This document shows, in pieces, positions 1 to 9,416 of a stretch of 64,000 bases of DNA. The position numbers and the translations under genes were made by a program. The notes under the pieces were generated by a model that was given only the letters and a program-made list of their open reading frames with translations, made no database searches and was not told the DNA's origin. Source of the stretch: Pseudocalidococcus azoricus BACA0444 (GTDB lineage Bacteria > Cyanobacteriota > Cyanobacteriia > Thermosynechococcales > Thermosynechococcaceae); NCBI RefSeq assembly GCF_031729055.1, contig NZ_JAVMIP010000004.1, positions 124,001 through 188,000 on the forward strand, read 5' to 3'. The stretch's first letter is position 1; each line of letters starts with the position of its first letter.

Positions 1-85
1 ATTGCAGGATGATTCTAGTTCTACTCTAAAACCTGAGCCAATGTTATAGTTAATTCAGTTTCTTCAAAAATATTACTTTTGTCTT

Positions 86-1231
86 TTGCCTTCCTCCCAA
101 GCCCCCATCGTTGTCACGGGGATCAGTTTAGTTTCTGCCTTAGGACATTCTGCGGAGGGATCTTGGCAGCGACTTTGCTTGGGACAATCTGGCTTGCAGG
201 TTCAACAACCCTATCCTGAACACCCCCCCTTACCCCTGGGACTGATTCACCGCCAGCCAACCGGTTGCTTAACCCTCCTGGATCAACTTCTCCAGGCCCT
301 CCTCACCGATACCAACCTCTGCCCCCCTTTACCCCATTGCGGAATTGTGATTGGCTCTAGTCGCGGCCTGCAATACCAATGGGAAGCCTGGTTACGGTTA
401 CGCCATCAAGGGGGGCATGATTTAGACCTTGGGGCCTGGTGGGCATCTTTACCCCAATCCTTAGCCTTGAGTGTGGCCACTAAGCTCCAAACCCAAGCCC
501 CTGTTCTCTCACCAACGGCTGCCTGTGCAACGGGGATTTGGGCCATTGCCCACGGGATATTATTAATTAAATCGGGTCAATGTCAGCAAGTGATTGTGGG
601 GGCCGTGGAAACACCGATTACTCCGCTGACCTTAGCTGGTTTTAGGCAGATGGGGGCCTTATGTCAAACCGGAGTGCATCCCTTTGATCGCCAACGCCAA
701 GGATTTGCCTTAGGGGAAGGGGGGGCATTACTGCTCTTGGAAACCCAAGCCTCAGCCATTGCACGCCAGGCCAAAATTTATGGTCAGATTCTTGGGGTGG
801 GGTTGACCGCCGATGGACTGTATTTAACAGCACCAGATCACCAGGCCAGGGGAATGCTATCTGCCGTTAAAACCTGTTTGACCCAGGCCCGTCTTTCGGC
901 TACCGAAATTGATCATATTCACGCCCACGGCACTGGCACCCGACTCAACGATCAAGCCGAAGCTCAATGGATTCAGCAGCTTTGCCCTGATGTCCCCATT
1001 AGTGCCAGTAAAGGATCTACAGGCCACACCCTCGGAGCTGCTGGAGCCATGGCCACCGTATTTTCCCTGCTTTCTCTCCGGGATCACGTCCTATTTCCAA
1101 CGGTTGGTTTAAGAAATCCGGCGTTTGATTTGAACTTTATCACCAGCCTCCAGGCCCGGCCCTTAGAGAAGATTCTTTGCTGTAGTTATGGATTTGGGGG
1201 GCAAAATGCGGTGATTGGCCTGGGGCGATGA
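86..1231 (+). CDS. beta-ketoacyl-ACP synthase family protein (KAS I/II-like)
   Basis: Thiolase-fold condensing enzyme of fatty-acid or polyketide-type chain elongation, presumably cytosolic. The Cys-His-His triad is visible: Cys in PTAACATG (about residue 148), His in HAHGTGT and His in STGHTLGAAGA. At 381 residues it is shorter than a typical FabF (about 410-415), with a compact N-terminus. The reading frame opens at a TTG with no clear Shine-Dalgarno, so the start is uncertain. It stands alone, transcribed towards the minus-strand Mo-cofactor operon. The family call is secure. Whether it serves as FabF or a specialised synthase cannot be decided, since no acyl carrier protein or other fatty-acid gene is in view. 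Confidence 0.85.
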   Translation: MPSSQAPIVVTGISLVSALGHSAEGSWQRLCLGQSGLQVQQPYPEHPPLPLGLIHRQPTGCLTLLDQLLQALLTDTNLCPPLPHCGIVIGSSRGLQYQWEAWLRLRHQGGHDLDLGAWWASLPQSLALSVATKLQTQAPVLSPTAACATGIWAIAHGILLIKSGQCQQVIVGAVETPITPLTLAGFRQMGALCQTGVHPFDRQRQGFALGEGGALLLLETQASAIARQAKIYGQILGVGLTADGLYLTAPDHQARGMLSAVKTCLTQARLSATEIDHIHAHGTGTRLNDQAEAQWIQQLCPDVPISASKGSTGHTLGAAGAMATVFSLLSLRDHVLFPTVGLRNPAFDLNFITSLQARPLEKILCCSYGFGGQNAVIGLGR

Positions 1232-1403
1232 CTGTTGGGTGAGCTTGAAGAGAGAGATGACAGAATCCAGACCTCATTGGCAGATTGACCATAGCGCACT
1301 TTGAGATAAAAATCGGAAAAAGTTATTTACCTTGAAACCAGCCCTCCACGCTAGCAAAATGAATGAAAGAGTCCAGCTAATCCTAATTGATCTGTCTCTC
1401 TTT

Positions 1404-1847
1404 TTAGGGAGGGGAGTTAAGTGAATGTTCATGATCTAAACAATTGACCCAAACTGCCGGATAATCTTGATAATGTTCCTTTTTCCAAATAGGTAAACGA
1501 GTCTTAATTTGCGTAATGATGTATTCGGTTCCGGCAAAGGCGGCCTGGCGATGGCTGGCAGTTGTCCCCACCCAAACCGCAATTTCTCCAATCTCTAAAT
1601 GTCCATAGCGATGACAGGCCACGGCTCCATGTAAGTCAAATTTCCCGGTAGCTTCGGCTAAGATTTTTAATCCTTCATTGATCGCTAGTTCAGGATAGAC
1701 CTGATATTCTAAGGAGGTGACCTTTTTGCCTTGATTATGATTGCGAACCCAACCTTGAAAAGTAACTAAAGCCCCGGCCTGGGAATTAATTAAACTTGCT
1801 TGCAAACTATCTGAATCAATCGAAGCTAAACTAATGGTAAATGTCAC
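1404..1847 (-). CDS. moaE: molybdopterin synthase catalytic (large) subunit MoaE
   Basis: MoaE binds cyclic pyranopterin monophosphate and, with the thiocarboxylated MoaD tail, makes the dithiolene of molybdopterin. The 147-residue length is normal. Family features are the [11 protein letters not shown] start, the [11 protein letters not shown] block, and the C-terminal [13 protein letters not shown] segment carrying the lysines expected in the active site. It is the last gene of the minus-strand Mo-cofactor operon, five bases downstream of moaD, its partner subunit. No obvious terminator follows. Confidence 0.95.
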   Translation of the reverse strand: MTFTISLASIDSDSLQASLINSQAGALVTFQGWVRNHNQGKKVTSLEYQVYPELAINEGLKILAEATGKFDLHGAVACHRYGHLEIGEIAVWVGTTASHRQAAFAGTEYIITQIKTRLPIWKKEHYQDYPAVWVNCLDHEHSLNSPP

Positions 1848-1852
1848 AAATC

Positions 1853-2095
1853 CTAACCTCCAGCAACCGGGGGAATAAAGACAACCTGGGCCTGGTCGGT
1901 AATTTGGTCGGTCAGTTGAGAAAAATGATCATTAACGGCAACTTGAACCTGACTTAAGGGCAGAGAAAACTGATGCCGATCGGACAAGAATTCATAGAGT
2001 TCACCATAGGTTTTCAAGTCAGTTTTCACCGTTTCTTCGCTCAGTTGGGCTTGCTCTTGTAAGGCGGCAAAATAACGAATTTTAATTGTGTGCAT
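1853..2095 (-). CDS. moaD: molybdopterin synthase sulfur carrier subunit MoaD
   Basis: Small ubiquitin-like sulfur carrier of about 80 residues ending in the required Gly-Gly (FIPPVAGG), which is adenylated and thiocarboxylated before donating sulfur in MoaE. I chose the internal ATG at [10 protein letters not shown] because MoaD proteins begin just before this first beta strand. The longer reading frame would only reuse moaC-mobA coding sequence. With this start it overlaps the 3' end of moaC-mobA by 14 bp, suggesting translational coupling. MoaE follows directly. Confidence 0.92.
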   Translation of the reverse strand: MHTIKIRYFAALQEQAQLSEETVKTDLKTYGELYEFLSDRHQFSLPLSQVQVAVNDHFSQLTDQITDQAQVVFIPPVAGG

Positions 2096-3131
2096 GGCGG
2101 ACTCGTTGATATTCATCGGGAGTGTTAATGTTGTCGAGTTCTTGGGCCAGGCCTGGGGTAATAAAGTAACAATCACTCATTTGCAGCACCTTTACTGGAC
2201 AATAAATTTTGGCTGTTTTGGCCCGTTGAAATTGTTGCAGGGCCTGGGGCGTATAGAGGGCGCAAAGGGGTTCAGGAAAACCATGCTCTGGGTTTTGATA
2301 ACAGGTAGCAACCACATGATCATGATAATTTTCCATTAACTTTTCAATCGTACCAGTGTTCACATAGGCTAAATCACAGGCCATGATCAACCAATTTGCA
2401 TCAGGGTGCGTTTCCAAAGCAGTTAAAATTCCCCCCAGAGGCCCCATGTCATCATAGTGATCTATCAGAGTCGGTAAAGCAGCTAATTCCGTATGTTGCC
2501 ATTGCCCTTTGCGAGCCGAAAGATAGACCTGTTCACAGTAGTTATTTAAGAGATTATAAATGTACTTAGCATGGGGTTGATCATGATATTTCAACAGTGC
2601 TTTATCTTGTTGCATCCGTTTACTTTTCCCCCCAGTTAGCACCAGGCCATAGAGGGGTTGCGGGACTCGTTTAAAGGTTGATTTACCCCCGGTTTTAGTT
2701 AAAAGCTTGGTTTGGGAGATGGTTATCTGAGGGGAAACCGCTTTGCACATATCATAAATTGTTAATGCCGCCACAGACGCGCCACATAGGGCCTCCATTT
2801 CCACGCCAGTTTTATAGTGAGTTTTAACTTCACAGGTAATTATCACCATGAGGGTTGGATCAATCTCAATCTCAAATTTACAGGACTCAATGGGGATTTG
2901 ATGGCAAAAGGGAATCAGGTCACTGGTTTTTTTGACCGCCATTGTGCCAGCAATGATTGCCGTTTGAATGACTGGCCCTTTTTTGAGGATTAATTCTTCC
3001 CCGTGTAAATAGGGTTTGAGGGAAGGCGGTAATTGTATCAAGGTTTGGGCTACAGCTCGCCGTTGAGAATCCAATTTCTCGCTAATATCTACCATAGTTG
3101 GCTGATTGTTAATATCAATATGACTCAGCAT
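2082..3131 (-). CDS. moaC: MoaC-MobA fusion: cyclic pyranopterin monophosphate synthase plus Mo-cofactor guanylyltransferase-like domain
   Basis: Two-domain protein of 349 residues. Residues 1 to about 155 are MoaC, with LIPFCHQIP, TGVEMEAL and the catalytic YDMCKAV block, ending in GGKST. Residues from about 160 are MobA-like, with the nucleotide-binding loop LTGGKSKRMQQDKALL and the MACDLA segment. MoaC makes cPMP together with MoaA. MobA attaches GMP to molybdopterin, which fits a bis-MGD enzyme such as NarB. The start ATG abuts the moaA stop codon with no spacing, and moaD overlaps its 3' end. The two steps are early and late in the pathway, so the fusion is more likely to serve co-expression than channelling (inference). 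Confidence 0.93.
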   Translation of the reverse strand: MLSHIDINNQPTMVDISEKLDSQRRAVAQTLIQLPPSLKPYLHGEELILKKGPVIQTAIIAGTMAVKKTSDLIPFCHQIPIESCKFEIEIDPTLMVIITCEVKTHYKTGVEMEALCGASVAALTIYDMCKAVSPQITISQTKLLTKTGGKSTFKRVPQPLYGLVLTGGKSKRMQQDKALLKYHDQPHAKYIYNLLNNYCEQVYLSARKGQWQHTELAALPTLIDHYDDMGPLGGILTALETHPDANWLIMACDLAYVNTGTIEKLMENYHDHVVATCYQNPEHGFPEPLCALYTPQALQQFQRAKTAKIYCPVKVLQMSDCYFITPGLAQELDNINTPDEYQRVRHAHN

Positions 3132-4067
3132 TTAGCCTCCAATTTGGTGCATGAGATGGGTCACTTCCATTGGTCTTAGGTAGGGTTTCATTCCTAAAAG
3201 TTGTTCATAGGCCGCTAATCGTTGCTCATGATTCAATTCCCGGATTTCCAGGCCATCAGTTTTGAGCAAACAGGCCCGTAAAATGCCATCAGCGGACAGT
3301 CGCCAGCGGGAACAATGACCACAAAAGGGTTGAGATTCTGAAGCAATAAAACCAATTCTGGCCCCACACTCAGTTATAAAGTTAAAGGCCGTAGAGTCAA
3401 GGGGCATGGCCTGGGCCTGGAGTGTATATCTCGTTTTAAGGCGATCTATCAGTTCTTGGGCTGGAATAAATTGATCCTGTTGTTGTTGACAGGCTTGGCC
3501 AATTCGCATGAGTTCTAAAAACCGGATTTCGATATTTTCTGATTTAGCATATTCGACAAAATTAAAGAGTTCAAGATCATTAACGCCTCGCATCATGACT
3601 GTATTGATTTTAATCCGAAAGCCCTGTTGCTTGGCTAAGGTAATGTTGGTTTGAATTTGGCTCAGATTACGGCCGTGGGTGATTTGAGTAAAAATTTCTG
3701 GTTTCAAACTATCTAAACTAATGTTCAAATCTAAAATGTGATGCTGTTGCAGAAGTTCTAAATAGCGATGTAAAAGGATGCCATTGGTTGTCAAAGATAT
3801 TTTTTTCAGACTACAACGGCTAATAGTAGTTAAGATTTCGGGCAGGGCCTGGCGCAAAAGCGGTTCTCCTCCGGTTAAGCGAACTTCTTCCAGGCCCAGG
3901 GTGACTAACTCAGCAATAATTTCTCCATATTCTTTCGGTGTGAGATAGCGGTTCACCTCCATAAACTCTGCATTAATCGGCATGCAGTAATGACAGCGCA
4001 AATTACACTGATCCGTGAGTGAAACCCGCAGCTTCCGAATCCGGCGACCATAACTATCAACCAACAT
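3132..4067 (-). CDS. moaA: GTP 3',8-cyclase MoaA (radical SAM)
   Basis: Radical SAM enzyme that converts GTP to 3',8-cyclo-GTP, the first step of molybdenum cofactor synthesis. The N-terminal cluster motif is CNLRCHYC with TGGEPLLR after it. The C-terminal second iron-sulfur cluster is CGARIGF followed by FCGHCSRWRLSADG and ACL. The C-terminal Gly-Gly characteristic of active MoaA is present (HQIGG). The 311-residue length is normal. It lies between moeA (6 bp) and moaC-mobA (0 bp) in a tight operon. Confidence 0.96.
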   Translation of the reverse strand: MLVDSYGRRIRKLRVSLTDQCNLRCHYCMPINAEFMEVNRYLTPKEYGEIIAELVTLGLEEVRLTGGEPLLRQALPEILTTISRCSLKKISLTTNGILLHRYLELLQQHHILDLNISLDSLKPEIFTQITHGRNLSQIQTNITLAKQQGFRIKINTVMMRGVNDLELFNFVEYAKSENIEIRFLELMRIGQACQQQQDQFIPAQELIDRLKTRYTLQAQAMPLDSTAFNFITECGARIGFIASESQPFCGHCSRWRLSADGILRACLLKTDGLEIRELNHEQRLAAYEQLLGMKPYLRPMEVTHLMHQIGG

Positions 4068-4073
4068 TGCGAT

Positions 4074-5267
4074 TTACCAAGGAAAGAACGGAAATGATTC
4101 ACCTGCCTTAAAGATTGCGCGATCTGCTGGTAATTCCACAAAGCCATCGGTAGGAGCTAAGGCCATAAAATCACCAGAATTTTTCATGGGATGAGGTGTG
4201 GCTAAAATCCGGGCATCCGAACTGACATGGGATTGCACCGGTAAGAAATAAGTTAGGGGTTTGGTAAATTCAAAATCAGTGGTTAATTGGGCAAACATGG
4301 GTCGCTGCTGGAGGATATAGCGGTGTAAACAAACTAAACTCGAAACCGGATTACCCGGCAAACCAAATACCGCTGTTTGATGCATATGATCGACCCCAAA
4401 CCAGAGCGGTTTCCCCGGCCGTTGAGCTACACCATGAATATAGTTTTTAACACCAGCCTGACTCCAAACCGTGGGTAAATAATCAAACTTACCTTTAGAA
4501 ACACCACCACAGTAAATCAATAGATCATAATTCACGGTTTGCTGTTGGAAATGGGCCGTCATTAACTCTGGATCATCGGCAACATAATCGAGATCAACGT
4601 CGGGAAACCCATGACTAATTAAGGAGGCTTTGAGGGCATAGGGGTTGGAAATACGGACTTGATGGGGTTGGGGGGGCTGGTGGACGGGAATTAACTCTTG
4701 GCCGGTGGCGGTAATTTGGATGCGGGGCAGGCGTTTGATTATTACCTGAGCTTTTCCAACAGAAGCTAAAATTCCCCAGGCCGGCCCATTTAAGACCACC
4801 CCAGGCCTGAGTAACACCTCACTTAAATTAAAATCGCTGCCTTGGGGATGAATATTTGCCATCCGTTGCCAGGCCTGGTCATGGACAATTTCAGCAATCC
4901 GTAACTCCCCCTCAGAGCTAATCTGAATGTCTTCATAGGGTATGACCACATCACAGCCATCGGGTAAGACCGCCCCGGTCATGATTTCGTAACAGGCCAA
5001 TGGGTCGGTTAATGTTCGTTTCGGTTCACCCGCCGCAATCGTTCCTAAGATTTTAAATGCCCGTTGATCGTGATTATAAGACTCCCAGGCCAGGGCAATG
5101 CCATCCATCATGATCCGGTGGGCAGCCGGATAAGCTCGATCAGCGGTAATGGGTTCAGCCAAAATTCCTGACCGTACCTGTTCAAGATCAACTGATTCTT
5201 CACCCCAATCCGGTAAGTGGGTTTTGATCCGTTCCACAGCGGTTTCGACGCTAATCAAGGCTGGCAT
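4074..5267 (-). CDS. moeA: molybdopterin molybdenumtransferase MoeA
   Basis: MoeA inserts molybdate into adenylylated molybdopterin. The 397-residue protein shows the family blocks RIMMDGIAL, MTGAVLPDGCDVVIPYED, GGVSKGKFDY and GLPGNPVSSLVC in the expected order. No mogA-like gene is adjacent. Its 5' end overlaps the MOT1 permease by 13 bp, so molybdate uptake and insertion appear co-expressed. Confidence 0.95.
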   Translation of the reverse strand: MPALISVETAVERIKTHLPDWGEESVDLEQVRSGILAEPITADRAYPAAHRIMMDGIALAWESYNHDQRAFKILGTIAAGEPKRTLTDPLACYEIMTGAVLPDGCDVVIPYEDIQISSEGELRIAEIVHDQAWQRMANIHPQGSDFNLSEVLLRPGVVLNGPAWGILASVGKAQVIIKRLPRIQITATGQELIPVHQPPQPHQVRISNPYALKASLISHGFPDVDLDYVADDPELMTAHFQQQTVNYDLLIYCGGVSKGKFDYLPTVWSQAGVKNYIHGVAQRPGKPLWFGVDHMHQTAVFGLPGNPVSSLVCLHRYILQQRPMFAQLTTDFEFTKPLTYFLPVQSHVSSDARILATPHPMKNSGDFMALAPTDGFVELPADRAIFKAGESFPFFPW

Positions 5268-6427
5268 GGGGGCGATTCCTGTTTAACTTTTTGGAGATTT
5301 AACGGCGTATATTGTCCCAAGTAATACAGCCCCGTACCCACAACCGTACTAATCAAAAAACCTTGGGGGACACTAAACGCAATCACCGCCACCAACAAGG
5401 CAATCATCCAATCTTGAGACTCTTGCACCTGATCCCCAATTAAACTCAGCAACCCCCAGGCCTCAAATAGGAGAATGACCCCCAAAATCGGCATCGGGAA
5501 AATTCCCAAGACATCATTAAATACGGCACTAAAGAGCAGCCCGACAATTAAATACAGCCCACCATAGATCACCACTGCCCCGCCGGTTCTTGCGCCTAAG
5601 GCATAATGCCCCACCAGGCCCCCGCAGCCATGACACACAGGTACACCGCCAAAAAACGGCACAATTAAATTCACCAGGCCATAGGTCAACCCGATCTGGC
5701 GAATGCTCAACGGTTTTTCCGGAAATAAATCTTCGGCGGTTTGTTGCGTGGCAATCACGGCATTGGAAATAGACAAGGGCAGTTGAGGTAAGGCTAACAA
5801 AAACAGGCCTGGGAGGAGAGCCGCGGGGTCTATGGTTTGAAATTCCGGTGTTTGCCAGTGAATCCCTAGAGCGATTTTTGACCAGGGTAACCCAACGCTA
5901 CAGGCATAAAGCAAGCCTAATCCGACAACGACTAATCCGGCGGGAATTCCCTTTTGTTTCGGTAACGCCACCAGAATTAAAAAGCCCAGGCCAGCCAGGA
6001 GATAACCCCAGGTATTGCCCTCAGGAATATAGGTTTTTAAGGCTAAAGAGGCTAATGATAACCCCAGGCCAAACTGACAGCCCCGCACCACGGGCAACGG
6101 AATCACTCGGGCCAGCCAAGATAATGCCCCGGAAAGGCTCAACACCAGCATAATCAGCGCAATTAAAAATCCCCCCGCCCATAACGTCTGCCCCGATAGC
6201 TTTTGTGTCATGACAATTACGGCCATGGCTTTCAACGGTTGCAGCGGCATCGGCAAACCATAGATCACCCCGGAAAGAACTTGTCCCAGGCCAAACAGGG
6301 TAAATACATTGGCACTGCTCAAGTGGGCAACGGTGATCAACCCAATCAACAACGGTAAATCGGTGCCAATATCACCAAAACTGCCACTGAACTCTTGCCA
6401 ATTAAATCGAAGCCGGGGATACTGCAT
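5255..6427 (-). CDS. MOT1-family molybdate/sulfate permease
   Basis: Polytopic membrane protein with about ten hydrophobic segments. It has both signature blocks of the MOT1 branch of the SulP-like transporters: PMPLQPLKAMA near the N-terminus and GGVPVCHGCGGL followed by GARTGG in the second half. MOT1 proteins are high-affinity molybdate transporters in plants, algae and some bacteria. First gene of the Mo-cofactor operon, which supports molybdate rather than sulfate. I use the ATG at MQYPRLRF; a TTG five codons upstream is the alternative. Neither has a clear Shine-Dalgarno, and I saw no NtcA box upstream. Confidence 0.88.
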   Translation of the reverse strand: MQYPRLRFNWQEFSGSFGDIGTDLPLLIGLITVAHLSSANVFTLFGLGQVLSGVIYGLPMPLQPLKAMAVIVMTQKLSGQTLWAGGFLIALIMLVLSLSGALSWLARVIPLPVVRGCQFGLGLSLASLALKTYIPEGNTWGYLLAGLGFLILVALPKQKGIPAGLVVVGLGLLYACSVGLPWSKIALGIHWQTPEFQTIDPAALLPGLFLLALPQLPLSISNAVIATQQTAEDLFPEKPLSIRQIGLTYGLVNLIVPFFGGVPVCHGCGGLVGHYALGARTGGAVVIYGGLYLIVGLLFSAVFNDVLGIFPMPILGVILLFEAWGLLSLIGDQVQESQDWMIALLVAVIAFSVPQGFLISTVVGTGLYYLGQYTPLNLQKVKQESPPCQP

Positions 6428-6633
6428 AGGATACTTAGTCAAGTATTGAAATATCAGGTGTAGTCAAAGCCAAGTTTGTAAGATAACCGCGAGATGCTGC
6501 AATCTCGAATAAACGGCCACTCTATAACTTTACTTAAATCCTCTTTCCCACCTTTATAATCATTTAACCTTCTTTTATCTTAATCTCCAGTTTAATATCC
6601 TTGCCAATCTTGAAGAGATAACAAACGACAATA

Positions 6634-7533
6634 TCACGAAATAAACTCTATATTTTTTTGAGTTAAAAGTGGTTCAATTCGATTATTTGCTAGCTCAACA
6701 TAGCTCTTATCTAATTCATAGCCAACGAAGTGACGTTTAGTATTAATTGCCGAAATTGCTGTAGAACCACTTCCAATAAAAGGATCAAGAACAACATCGT
6801 TCTTATAACTGTAAAGTTGAATCAAACGAAATGGTAATTCAACGGGAAAGGGTGCGGGATGACCTATTTTCTTGGCTGATTCTGGATTCATTGTCCAAAC
6901 GGATTTCGTCCAGTCCATAAATTGCTCTTTTGTGATTGTATTTTCTCGATTCTGCCTTTTCCGTTCAAAAGTGCCTTTAGAAAACACCAAAATATATTCA
7001 TGTGTATCTCGCAAGACTGGATTTGAAGCCGACTGCCAGCTACCCCAGGCCATAGAAACACCAGCCCCAGCGCCTTTTTGCCAGATAATTTCTCCTCGCA
7101 TGAGAAAGCCAATTTCAATCATTATTTGAGAAATATAATCAGACAAAGGAATATAGGGTTTCCGTCCTAGATTGGCAACATTAATACAGGCTCGGCCACC
7201 ATGGACTAAAACTCGATAGGTTTCCTGAAAAACATTTCTAAGTAAATCCAAATATTCAGTCAATGACAAATCTGAATCATAGGTTTTACTAACGTTATAG
7301 GGTGGCGATGTAATCATTAAGTGTAAGCAACTATCAGGTAGCTCAGTCATAGCTTCAGAACTATGGTTAATAATTTGATTTAAATAAATCTCCGGAAATT
7401 CATGATCTCCGTTTGGTTGAGTTGTGCTTGAGATATTTAAGTCTTGGTATAGCTTAGAGTCGTAATAATCTGAAGCATCATGACTAATCCGAGAGCTAGT
7501 TCCAAAAGCACTTGTTTTTGTTCCTTTTTTCAT
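6634..7533 (-). CDS. site-specific DNA methyltransferase (N4-cytosine/N6-adenine type)
   Basis: Amino-methyltransferase of 299 residues. Catalytic motif IV (TSPPYN) is near residue 75, and SAM-binding motif I (LDPFIGSGST, then FVGYELD) is near the C-terminus. The order IV then I is that of beta-class enzymes. It lies 16 bp downstream of a probable restriction endonuclease on the same strand, so it is probably the protective half of a type II system. The pair is AT-rich relative to its flanks, consistent with recent acquisition. Target sequence cannot be read from the protein. Confidence 0.88.
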   Translation of the reverse strand: MKKGTKTSAFGTSSRISHDASDYYDSKLYQDLNISSTTQPNGDHEFPEIYLNQIINHSSEAMTELPDSCLHLMITSPPYNVSKTYDSDLSLTEYLDLLRNVFQETYRVLVHGGRACINVANLGRKPYIPLSDYISQIMIEIGFLMRGEIIWQKGAGAGVSMAWGSWQSASNPVLRDTHEYILVFSKGTFERKRQNRENTITKEQFMDWTKSVWTMNPESAKKIGHPAPFPVELPFRLIQLYSYKNDVVLDPFIGSGSTAISAINTKRHFVGYELDKSYVELANNRIEPLLTQKNIEFIS

Positions 7534-7549
7534 AAATCAAACTTCCTCC

Positions 7550-8161
7550 CTAAAGTTCAAGCCATCTTGCATAGGGATCGAAATTTATTTGATTCCGCTT
7601 CCAAAAGATGGGTATTGAGCTTGCCTGAGGGTTTGATACAAGAATTTTAAGAGCTTCTTGAGAAATTTCTACTCCCCTTGGATTTGTACTTTGCTTTGGT
7701 AACTTTAAATATTGATTAATGCCAAGTTTCTGAATAATATTTTCTTGAATTGATCTTGGAATTAGATATAAAGCTCCTTGGGCATCCCAATGAATTTGTA
7801 CTGGTAAAATGTCACAAGCTGGTCTGTATGTTTGGCTAAACTCAATTACTTTATCCCAATCAACTGTCCAAATTAGCTTGACTCCTGAAAATGAGTTACC
7901 TGTAATTGTTTTGATAGAAATTGGATTATCGGATAACTTAACATCTATCTCTGGTTCAGTAATTTTATCAGTTGTAATGTTTTTGATGTCGAATTTATAA
8001 ATCAATAAGGCAATTAATACTTTCTCTCTTACTGATCCTACTTCCATGCCTATTTTTCCCGCTCTTGAACATTCGAGTTCTGCAAGATAGAAAAGCTCTG
8101 GGAGTTCCTTCTGTATCTTTAATTTTAATACCTTATCTGCAAAAATTTCTGTGATGTTCAT
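7550..8161 (-). CDS. probable type II restriction endonuclease (ThaI-like, PD-(D/E)XK fold suspected)
   Basis: About 203 residues from the chosen ATG (MNITEIFADK). A possible nuclease core lies at EPEIDVKLSDNPISIKT: an Asp, then a strand ending S-I-K, as in endonucleases that use an S-x-K variant of D...(D/E)-x-K with a relocated acidic residue. Position directly upstream of a beta-class methyltransferase is the main argument for function. The resemblance to ThaI-type enzymes is from memory and moderate. A longer frame to 8227 exists, but its extra residues lie on the tail of an apparent CBS remnant, so I prefer the inner start. Sequence is AT-rich. Confidence 0.6.
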   Translation of the reverse strand: MNITEIFADKVLKLKIQKELPELFYLAELECSRAGKIGMEVGSVREKVLIALLIYKFDIKNITTDKITEPEIDVKLSDNPISIKTITGNSFSGVKLIWTVDWDKVIEFSQTYRPACDILPVQIHWDAQGALYLIPRSIQENIIQKLGINQYLKLPKQSTNPRGVEISQEALKILVSNPQASSIPIFWKRNQINFDPYARWLEL

Positions 8162-8172
8162 GGCTATATTAT

Positions 8173-8290
8173 TTAAGTCTTTAAAGCCTGTGTCAAATCG
8201 TGACGGGTAATGATGCTCACTAGGCACCCAACTTCATGGAAAACAGGTAAACGACTGATGTGGTGATGAATAGTGGTAGATGGCAAAATT
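8173..8290 (-). pseudogene. remnant of a CBS-domain protein (C-terminal tail)
   Basis: Translating the minus strand gives TTIHHHISRLPVFHEVG, then LVSIITRHDLTQALKT and a stop. This matches the end of a CBS domain (h-x-RLPV...LVGIITRHDL). No start codon or upstream domain is present, so this is a leftover 3' end. The R-M pair begins inside or just after it, suggesting the insertion destroyed a CBS gene. Confidence 0.5.
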
Positions 8291-8409
8291 GATTTAACCC
8301 CTTACATTCATGTCCAGGCCTGGATTGCACGGGTAAAACAACTACTGGGTTATCTCCCCATGGCTGGTTTGTAGAACTGTAACCTCTAAATATCTAGGAG
8401 AGAAACCTG

Positions 8410-9390
8410 ATGGCAAACTCTGGCTGGGCCTATCCTGAATCCCCGTTTCATCCGGGTGAATTGGCGATTCAAACTCGCTTGGGTGTCCGGGAGCGTATTG
8501 ATAAACAAGGGCGGCGAATTATCCGCGATTATTTACCGGAACAGCATCGGCAATTTTTCCAGCAGCTGCCCTATGTGATTGTCGGTTCGGTGGATGCCAC
8601 AGCCAGGCCTTGGGCCTCAATTCTGGTGGGCCAGCCAGGGTTTCTTTCTACTCCAGATGAACGCACCTTGGTGGTTTCAACTCAGCTTTGGCCGGGAGAC
8701 CCCTTGATTCAAAACCTTGCGACCGGGGTTGATCTTGGTTTTCTCGGGATTGAACTCCACAGTCGGCGGCGCAATCGCTTGAATGGGGCGGTCAAAGCAG
8801 TTTATCCCGATCACTTTGTTGTGGAAGTGGGCCAGAGTTTTGGGAATTGCCCCCAGTACATCCAGGCCCGGATGGTTGAATTTGTGGATCGTGACTCCAA
8901 TTCGGCCGCATCAGTCCGTTCCATCCAGGGCCTGGGCATACCCGAGCAAACCCTGATTCAAGCAGCCGATACGTTTTTCATTGCCACGGCCTATCAGGAT
9001 GACTCTGCCGGGCGAGGTCGGGGTGTGGATGTGTCTCATCGGGGCGGTAAACCAGGGTTTGTCAAGATTGAGGGGCATACGCTCACCATTCCTGACTTTT
9101 CCGGCAACCTCCAGTTCAATACCTTTGGCAACCTGGAGTTAAACTCTAGAGCAGGCTTGATTTTTATTGATTTTATCGGGGGTGATTTGCTTTATCTGAC
9201 AGGCCGGGCCTGGGTGATTTGGGAAGGCGAAGAAATTACAGCCTATGAAGGAGCCGAGCGGTTACTCCGGTTTGAGCTTGAGGCGGGCTATTACGGCAAA
9301 AATACCTTACCTGTACGTTGGTCAGAGCCAGACTTTTCACCTTTTTTACGGGATACAGGGCCGTGGATGACACCAGAGGTAAAGGATTGA
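8410..9390 (+). CDS. pyridoxamine 5'-phosphate oxidase-like flavin/nucleotide-binding protein
   Basis: A 326-residue protein of the COG3576-like split-barrel family. Characteristic text is the FHPGELAIQ N-terminus, LPYVIVGSVDATARPWASI and the FNTFGNLELNSRAGLIFIDF block. The start is well supported, with AGGAGAG eight bases upstream of the ATG. In other bacteria this module is sometimes fused to a ferredoxin reductase; no such domain is present here. No operon partner. Substrate unknown; FMN-dependent redox chemistry is an inference from the fold. Confidence 0.8.
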   Translation: MANSGWAYPESPFHPGELAIQTRLGVRERIDKQGRRIIRDYLPEQHRQFFQQLPYVIVGSVDATARPWASILVGQPGFLSTPDERTLVVSTQLWPGDPLIQNLATGVDLGFLGIELHSRRRNRLNGAVKAVYPDHFVVEVGQSFGNCPQYIQARMVEFVDRDSNSAASVRSIQGLGIPEQTLIQAADTFFIATAYQDDSAGRGRGVDVSHRGGKPGFVKIEGHTLTIPDFSGNLQFNTFGNLELNSRAGLIFIDFIGGDLLYLTGRAWVIWEGEEITAYEGAERLLRFELEAGYYGKNTLPVRWSEPDFSPFLRDTGPWMTPEVKD

Positions 9391-9416
9391 TTAAACTTCA
9401 TACTAAAGAGTACAAA

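Noticed and set aside
2088..2339. 83-residue plus-strand ORF within the Mo operon
   Set aside because: Shadow of the MobA domain coding strand.
5255..6442. MOT1 gene as a sulfate permease
   Set aside because: SulP proteins carry STAS domains; none here, and the operon is dedicated to molybdenum cofactor.
8304..8373. Plus-strand text YIHVQAWIARVKQLLGYLPMAGL before the PPOX gene
   Set aside because: Looks like the end of a degraded protein but too short to assign.
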